From CAZKHG01 sp964552655 (GTDB lineage: Bacteria; Bacteroidota; Bacteroidia; Bacteroidales; Tenuifilaceae): 20,084 nt of DNA. The stretch covers positions 1 through 20,084 of the forward strand of contig CAZKHG010000057.1 of NCBI GenBank assembly GCA_964552655.1. Reading direction: 5' to 3'. Numbering within the stretch: the stretch's first letter is position 1; each line of letters begins with the position of its first letter. Shown here in pieces: positions 17,701-20,084 of the stretch. The notes under the pieces are model-generated. The model ran no database searches. It was not told where the DNA came from and saw only the letters and a list, made by a program, of their open reading frames with translations. Both the position numbers and the translations under genes were made by a program.

Positions 17701-20084
17701 GCTGTTCCATGCCGATAGATCTTCACCGTTAATACCAACCATTGATGAAGTACTAAGGCAATTGTGTATTGGGCTAAAGATCAAATCAGAGTAATAATCC
17801 CCTTTGGCATCATATACCATCGAATTATCAATTCCAAAGGTCCATTCATCGTTGAACAGACAAGGACGATTTGCCCCATCATTGTTATTATAACCCAACG
17901 CCCACCAGATGGCTGAATGATCGAGTGCCCCAACCTCCAGCGGATACCTGTTGTTTGTTGTAGTTCTTATCAGCTTCCAGGTTTTAGCAGAACCTCCGGT
18001 AAGCATGGTTAAATTAGAGGGTGGCCCTGTTGTAGTAAAAGGAATCTCAATTCCAAATGTAGTGCCGGAACTATTTGTTGCATATGCTCTGACATAATAG
18101 GTTGTACCAGAAAGTAAACCGGTAAGTGTTGTTCCAAAAGCGTTAATGCCTGAACTTAAGGCTACCTTTGTCCCATGGGCAACCGGATCGGGCTGAGTGC
18201 TGTAGTAAATCCCGGATTCGGTAACGGTATTACCTCCATCACTGGTTACCTGACCGCCCACACTGGCCTGGGTATCGTAAACATCCCAAGGGGTTGTGGT
18301 TGTTACAGTTGGCAGGGAGTTGAAACCGCCATAAAGGTCGTCTATTTCAGCTTGGCTTAGCGCCCGGTTGTAAACCCTCACCTCATCAATCTTTCCGTTA
18401 AAAGGTCGGTTTAGCCCTTTCTGCTGGCCAATTGCAAACCAAGAGGAGTTGTAGGTTGCGCTTCCATCCCAGGATTCGCTTGTGGAGGGTTGAAGTACCC
18501 CGTTATAGTAAATTTTACCATCCTCATTGGCCTTGCGGGTTGCGGTAATCAATACCCACTGGTTGGTGGGTATCACCGAGTTGGAGTTGGTAACATGCCA
18601 GCTCCCGTTACCTATCTGGAAGTGGATATGCCCAGGAGGACATGGCTGACCATCGGAATTCAATCTTCCGTCGTACATAATGCTTGCCCCTGACATGGTT
18701 GGATCGTACTGGCTGCCGACAATCATGCCCAGCTGTGAATCCCCGGTTGGAAGAGATGTTACATAAATCCATGCAGATAATGTTATCTCGTTTTGGATTT
18801 GAAGCGGAGCTGGTACCGGATCGGTAATAAAAATATAGTCATCAACGCCATCAAAGCTATAGGCTTTATTTGCATTACCAAACCTGTCGTTTGTAAGGGC
18901 AACCCCGTTGGTTTCAACCCCATTGAACCCATTACCACTTTCATCCTGAGCATTGCTATTAAATGGGTAGTAGGCAACAAGGTTAGAAGGTTGATCTTTA
19001 AGGCAACGGATAGATAAACCATTGATTTTTGAATTTAAACCCCTTCCCATAGTACTCTGATCGTATGATGCAAAACGACACCATGAATTAGAAGCATCAC
19101 TAGAATTAGATGTCCACCAAAATCCTCCGGTGGTTAGATTATAGAAATTTCCATCAAGATTAAGATAACTTCCACCTAGTAAGCCAAGTCCAAAATCATC
19201 TGTCCCTGTACTACTGGCCCATCCAGTGGCTGATTTTAATTTTGTTCCAATATCCGTTCCCCTCCATGATGTAGCATTTGGGTCATTTACAGTTGCATCA
19301 ACAAAGTTTTCCAAAGTATACCAATCTAAATCAGTAGCAACATGGTAACCAGACGGACAAAGTCCACGAGAATCAACTATTGTATAGAAATTATACAATT
19401 TGCCATAAACTTCAGCAAAGGATAAATTATTATTTGAGTTACAGAATGCACCAGATGAAAGGCCTGCCCAAGACGAGCCATCAGTAACCTCAGGAATTGG
19501 ATCACCATTTCGGTAAGAGGTAGTTTTCAGGTTCTCGGCCATCCAAATTTGGGTTCCAATCATAACCGTGGAATAGCTGTTCCCATCGTAGTCGGTTACC
19601 ATTTCGCTGGGGAAAACAGTAATCGTTTGGGAGGGTTGACTTACGTTGGCATATATATCCGTTGATGTAATATAGAAATTGTATTTTTGGTAATTGGTTA
19701 ACCCTGTGACCGTGTAAACGGTATCATTTACAGTAGAAACATTTACCGTTCCAACATTTACGCCATCTTGGTATATATTGTACTGGCTAATCTCACTTAT
19801 TCTCTCTGAACTCCATTTTAGCGTAACCTCTCCATTACCGGGGATTGCAACTAATGTTTGTGGTGCATAGTAGTTAGCGTAGAGCTGGGAGATTTCGGTT
19901 TGAGTAAGTGGTCGGTTGTAGAATCTAACCTCATCAATAGAGCCATTGAAAAAATCTTGGGTGCCGTTTATTGAGCCGATATGTAAATTTGATGGGTAAT
20001 TGTCGACAATCCCTCCAAAAGCAAATGATTGATCAAACTGACCATTAACATAAAATTTTACATAACTGCCATCGTAAGTAACAG
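11779..20084 (-). CDS. Giant modular T9SS-exported surface protein (5' end outside window)
   Basis: The frame runs without a stop from the right window edge to TAA at 11779-11781: 2767 visible residues, N-terminus missing. An internal ATG at 19602 is not the start; the 160 codons before it encode the end of a LamG-like domain (FNGSIDEVRFYNRPLTQTEI) and an FN3 domain. Then, by position: FISUMP (19000-19602), LamG (18328-18987), FN3-like (18028-18315), a module opening LTGGSAKTWKL (17437-18012), FN3-like (17113-17406), an unnamed secreted module (16579-17097), FN3-like (16267-16563), GLUG array (15262-16251), FN3 (14983-15240), GLUG array (13987-14970), FN3-like (13693-13980), SusE/F-like (13339-13689), FN3-like (13054-13338), a cadherin-like beta-sandwich (12799-13050), three PKD/Ig-like domains (12043-12798) and a T9SS sorting domain (11782-12030). 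Several modules suggest glycan binding; it is likely a cell-surface adhesin. Confidence 0.95.
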   Translation of the reverse strand, partial: VTYDGSYVKFYVNGQFDQSFAFGGIVDNYPSNLHIGSINGTQDFFNGSIDEVRFYNRPLTQTEISQLYANYYAPQTLVAIPGNGEVTLKWSSERISEISQYNIYQDGVNVGTVNVSTVNDTVYTVTGLTNYQKYNFYITSTDIYANVSQPSQTITVFPSEMVTDYDGNSYSTVMIGTQIWMAENLKTTSYRNGDPIPEVTDGSSWAGLSSGAFCNSNNNLSFAEVYGKLYNFYTIVDSRGLCPSGYHVATDLDWYTLENFVDATVNDPNATSWRGTDIGTKLKSATGWASSTGTDDFGLGLLGGSYLNLDGNFYNLTTGGFWWTSNSSDASNSWCRFASYDQSTMGRGLNSKINGLSIRCLKDQPSNLVAYYPFNSNAQDESGNGFNGVETNGVALTNDRFGNANKAYSFDGVDDYIFITDPVPAPLQIQNEITLSAWIYVTSLPTGDSQLGMIVGSQYDPTMSGASIMYDGRLNSDGQPCPPGHIHFQIGNGSWHVTNSNSVIPTNQWVLITATRKANEDGKIYYNGVLQPSTSESWDGSATYNSSWFAIGQQKGLNRPFNGKIDEVRVYNRALSQAEIDDLYGGFNSLPTVTTTTPWDVYDTQASVGGQVTSDGGNTVTESGIYYSTQPDPVAHGTKVALSSGINAFGTTLTGLLSGTTYYVRAYATNSSGTTFGIEIPFTTTGPPSNLTMLTGGSAKTWKLIRTTTNNRYPLEVGALDHSAIWWALGYNNNDGANRPCLFNDEWTFGIDNSMVYDAKGDYYSDLIFSPIHNCLSTSSMVGINGEDLSAWNSGTHNFEIIEGGIPKVKVNGAGAFIGFVKLGDGIEVTSTNPIVVPSSITYDIVKLTDGAVDTLIVEGNYSENAVPTGYWRFVLVHYDNPADEPAIPSYLIPTVSTVEAGSITSDAAVSGGNITSDGGLPVTARGVVWSTSHNPTVETNQGITNEGSGTGEYISNLTGLNPNTLYYVRAYATNSLGTAYGNEVSFVTSGSAVSTDITIGAGSITNASLPVEPYYGYTYSQSIYLQSEINTAGQIKTIKYYYNGGTSWSDNIVVYMGTTDQTTLDNWIPFANLTQVYSGLLTVTTTPGWVTITLDTPFNYNNTQNLVIAVDENTPGYHNSGDEFFCTSYLTNRSIFFYDDVTNPDPVSPPSGTLTINVPNIVINIETSTIPVLPTVTTTPVTSIASSTAISGGNITYDGGALVVTRGVVWSTSHSPSLLTNMGMTNDGSGAGEFTSNLTGLSPLTTYYVVAYATNSAGTAYGTEESFTTLTATGTFAGGTGTQADPYQVATADQLNNVRLFLGSANTDVYFIQTADIDLGVSPWSDGEGWEPIGNTTSQFYGNYNGNGYTITNLYINKPTQNYIGLFGWVKEGNLSAIKLINVNIIGNQRVGALAGQLRDNSGAYNCYSTGVVKGQLFPAGLVGNLYYGSIIESCYSSVNVEMVTGTSTNQQAGGLVGRASFNSAIYNSFATGNVAGLGYSAGGLVGLVTDFTPITNCYATGQVSGNSYVGGLIGGLQTSTVNNCYSVGKVSFTDQGGGLIGYLYPGESTVTNSYWNTETSGLAYSASGTGRNTYEMLFSSYFTGWDYSSTWNQYDGSTYPFLQWQGSPASYNYPPSFIPPSGLTATPGNGSITLNWQYPSLGGVSYFIIYRDGYYINTTGSTSYSDGGLTNYTNYTYYITAVYGGNESSPSNSVVMFPHTGFNGGDGSELNPYLISNAGELYTVRLYLSSHFRQIANIDLGVYPWNYGEGWQPIGTFGNRFTGTYDGGNYTISNLTISMPSTPNPVGLFGSTDNGAVIKDLTINNAYITGNQYVGILSGDVNNSSFTNITTNGQVNGMNYVGGIIGGLWNTSSLFKSHSSGLINATGNWVGGITGINYNASTINSCFSDVNVTTTGNSAGGLSGTNEMKSTISNSYYKGNLSGNQYVGGITGWMDTSYVTNSYSYGYVQGNSNAGGLVGYSQRNSVVINSYWNTQTSGQGSSAGGEGRSTDDMTYTYASNTYVGWDFTNIWAEDAGYTNNSGYPYLRMLNLSLPTVETDPVTSITFNSAVSGGNVSSDGGLAVTARGVCWNTTGNPTLADNFTTNGSGTGTFVSSLSGLAMGVTYYVRAYATNSIGTAYGNQISFSTFDPASVPFSLIGDTFLSNDGVTPCGWACDKDMTYMGTTGNVSSYILYNQDLPEYVQFKIRKNHAWDESYGFNEVTIIGDPANFVANSVNIQALTRRIYDITFTVDWVNGTYTLTFTPLSPTLTTSPISSFSYNSAVGGGEVTSEGIYSVTARGVCWSTSPNPTIFDSYTNNGYGTGTFSSSLTGLSELTTYYVRAYATSGLGTFYGTEISFATREVYHDATISSIAYTVDNIAGTIINVLNTETLANFKANLTPASGAKFDVYWSDGFTIATDLQNGYLVIVTAEDGYTTKVYTITLTECTEVISQIPSGSTSICQGTTQTNYTTYSPQAVSYVWEISPSTAGSISGTGTTGTVSWNSSYSGTAQIRVRGVNGPCTSTWTDYLNVTVNPLPSPVTINGLQSVCKDQNYAEYSVTNTTGITYSWGVSMGSIMSGQGTPGILVSWGAFSGTGTITLSQTISSTGCSRVDQKSVTIINSIAPPAPDVRKKGRINILICTNPDVNAYQWYLNGTSIASANKQFYVARGNTGSYQVEITNSVGCKNRSNPVNVSATATIQSPLSIYPNPGNGNFTFNLECEPVGDVRISIVDSYGIVVRRFETYKSDFVYEGPFILDDLRSGIYFVKVEVNGINVDSQKLIIQ
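11782..12030 (-). other. T9SS type A C-terminal sorting domain
   Basis: The last 83 residues carry the hallmarks of a type A sorting signal: S-I-Y-P-N-P-G-N-G-N-F at the start, the D-V-R-I-S-I-V-D strand, then DDLRSGIYFVKVEVNG and a terminal K-L-I-I-Q. This signal directs proteins across the outer membrane by the type IX system and is removed on attachment to the cell surface. It implies that the organism has T9SS genes elsewhere. Confidence 0.96.
13987..14970 (-). repeat. GLUG repeat array 2
   Basis: About 328 residues with the same plan as array 1: NGGDGSELNPYLISNAGEL, ANIDLGVYPW, EGWQPIG, a core of G-G-I-T/I-G and N-S-Y-x-x-G units, and a closing INSYWNTQTSG with YPYLRML. The opening DNA (near 14820-14870) still resembles that of array 1 (near 16085-16135). 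One true FN3 domain (14983-15240) lies between the arrays. Confidence 0.92.
15262..16251 (-). repeat. GLUG repeat array 1
   Basis: About 330 residues. It opens with GGTGTQADPYQVATADQL and ADIDLGVSPW, then EGWEPIG, followed by repeated units of the type G-G-L-V/I-G with N-C-Y-S/A-T-G-x-V between them (for example NCYATGQVSGNSYVGGLIGG), and closes with TNSYWNTETSG and YPFLQWQ. GLUG arrays form a right-handed beta-helix-like rod in secreted bacterial adhesins and peptidases. Array 2 repeats the same order of opening, core and closing. Confidence 0.92.

Larger units (their letters stand above)
13054..18315 (-). repeat. Five interspersed FN3-like repeats
   Basis: Five copies of a domain of about 95-100 residues lie at 18028-18315, 17113-17406, 16267-16563, 13693-13980 and 13054-13338. 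Each opens P-T-V/L-x-T, runs through S-G-G-x-V/I-T-S-D-G-G, then T-A-R-G-V-x-W-S-T-S-x-N-P-T, a G-S-G-T-G-x-F strand, L-T-G-L and T-Y-Y-V-R-A-Y-A-T-N-S-x-G-T-x-Y-G. The first copy (18028-18315) is the most divergent, with GIYYSTQPDP in place of the GVxWSTS block. They alternate with unrelated modules, so they act as spacers between binding domains. DNA coding YYVRAYATNS is itself similar between copies, pointing to spread by recombination. Confidence 0.9.

Overview
The window reads as a fragment of a Bacteroidota chromosome, most likely from a metagenome or draft assembly because it contains a run of ten N. The main evidence is a very large surface protein with a type IX secretion (T9SS) C-terminal sorting domain, a FISUMP domain, GLUG repeats and a SusE/SusF-like module. 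Many short lipoproteins, periplasmic TPR-type sensor kinases and weak Shine-Dalgarno signals fit the same phylum. No tRNA, rRNA, CRISPR array, insertion sequence or phage gene was seen.

Left edge (1-1400): the last 25 codons of a forward gene match the C-terminus of translation initiation factor IF-2 (infB). Convergent to it lie two tandem paralogous lipoprotein genes with a discoidin (F5/8 type C)-like fold. Next (1449-4169) is a two-gene signalling operon: a TPR sensor histidine kinase and a REC-LuxR response regulator. After the assembly gap (4306-4315) comes a forward run of small, AT-rich, mostly unrecognised genes (4316-6916). Four of them encode lipoproteins, one with an FN3 domain. 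The last two lie in one reading frame separated by a single stop and may be one broken gene. A forward outer-membrane beta-barrel gene (7010-8605) closes the left half. A strong bidirectional terminator (8618-8649) separates it from the right half.

Right half (8679-20084, reverse strand): three tightly spaced genes, in transcription order, encode (1) a giant modular T9SS-exported surface protein, cut off at its N-terminus by the window edge, (2) an outer-membrane beta-barrel protein with an extra N-terminal soluble domain, and (3) an exported caspase-like (C14) protease with an Ig-like domain. Gaps of 11 and 14 bases and the terminator after the protease gene suggest one transcription unit. 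The giant protein carries LamG, FN3, FISUMP, five FN3-like repeats, two GLUG arrays, a SusE/F-like module and PKD-like domains before its sorting signal. The best candidate for an undescribed system is this trio: a secreted multi-lectin-like adhesin with its own barrel protein and its own clan CD protease. That functional link is inferred from gene order only.
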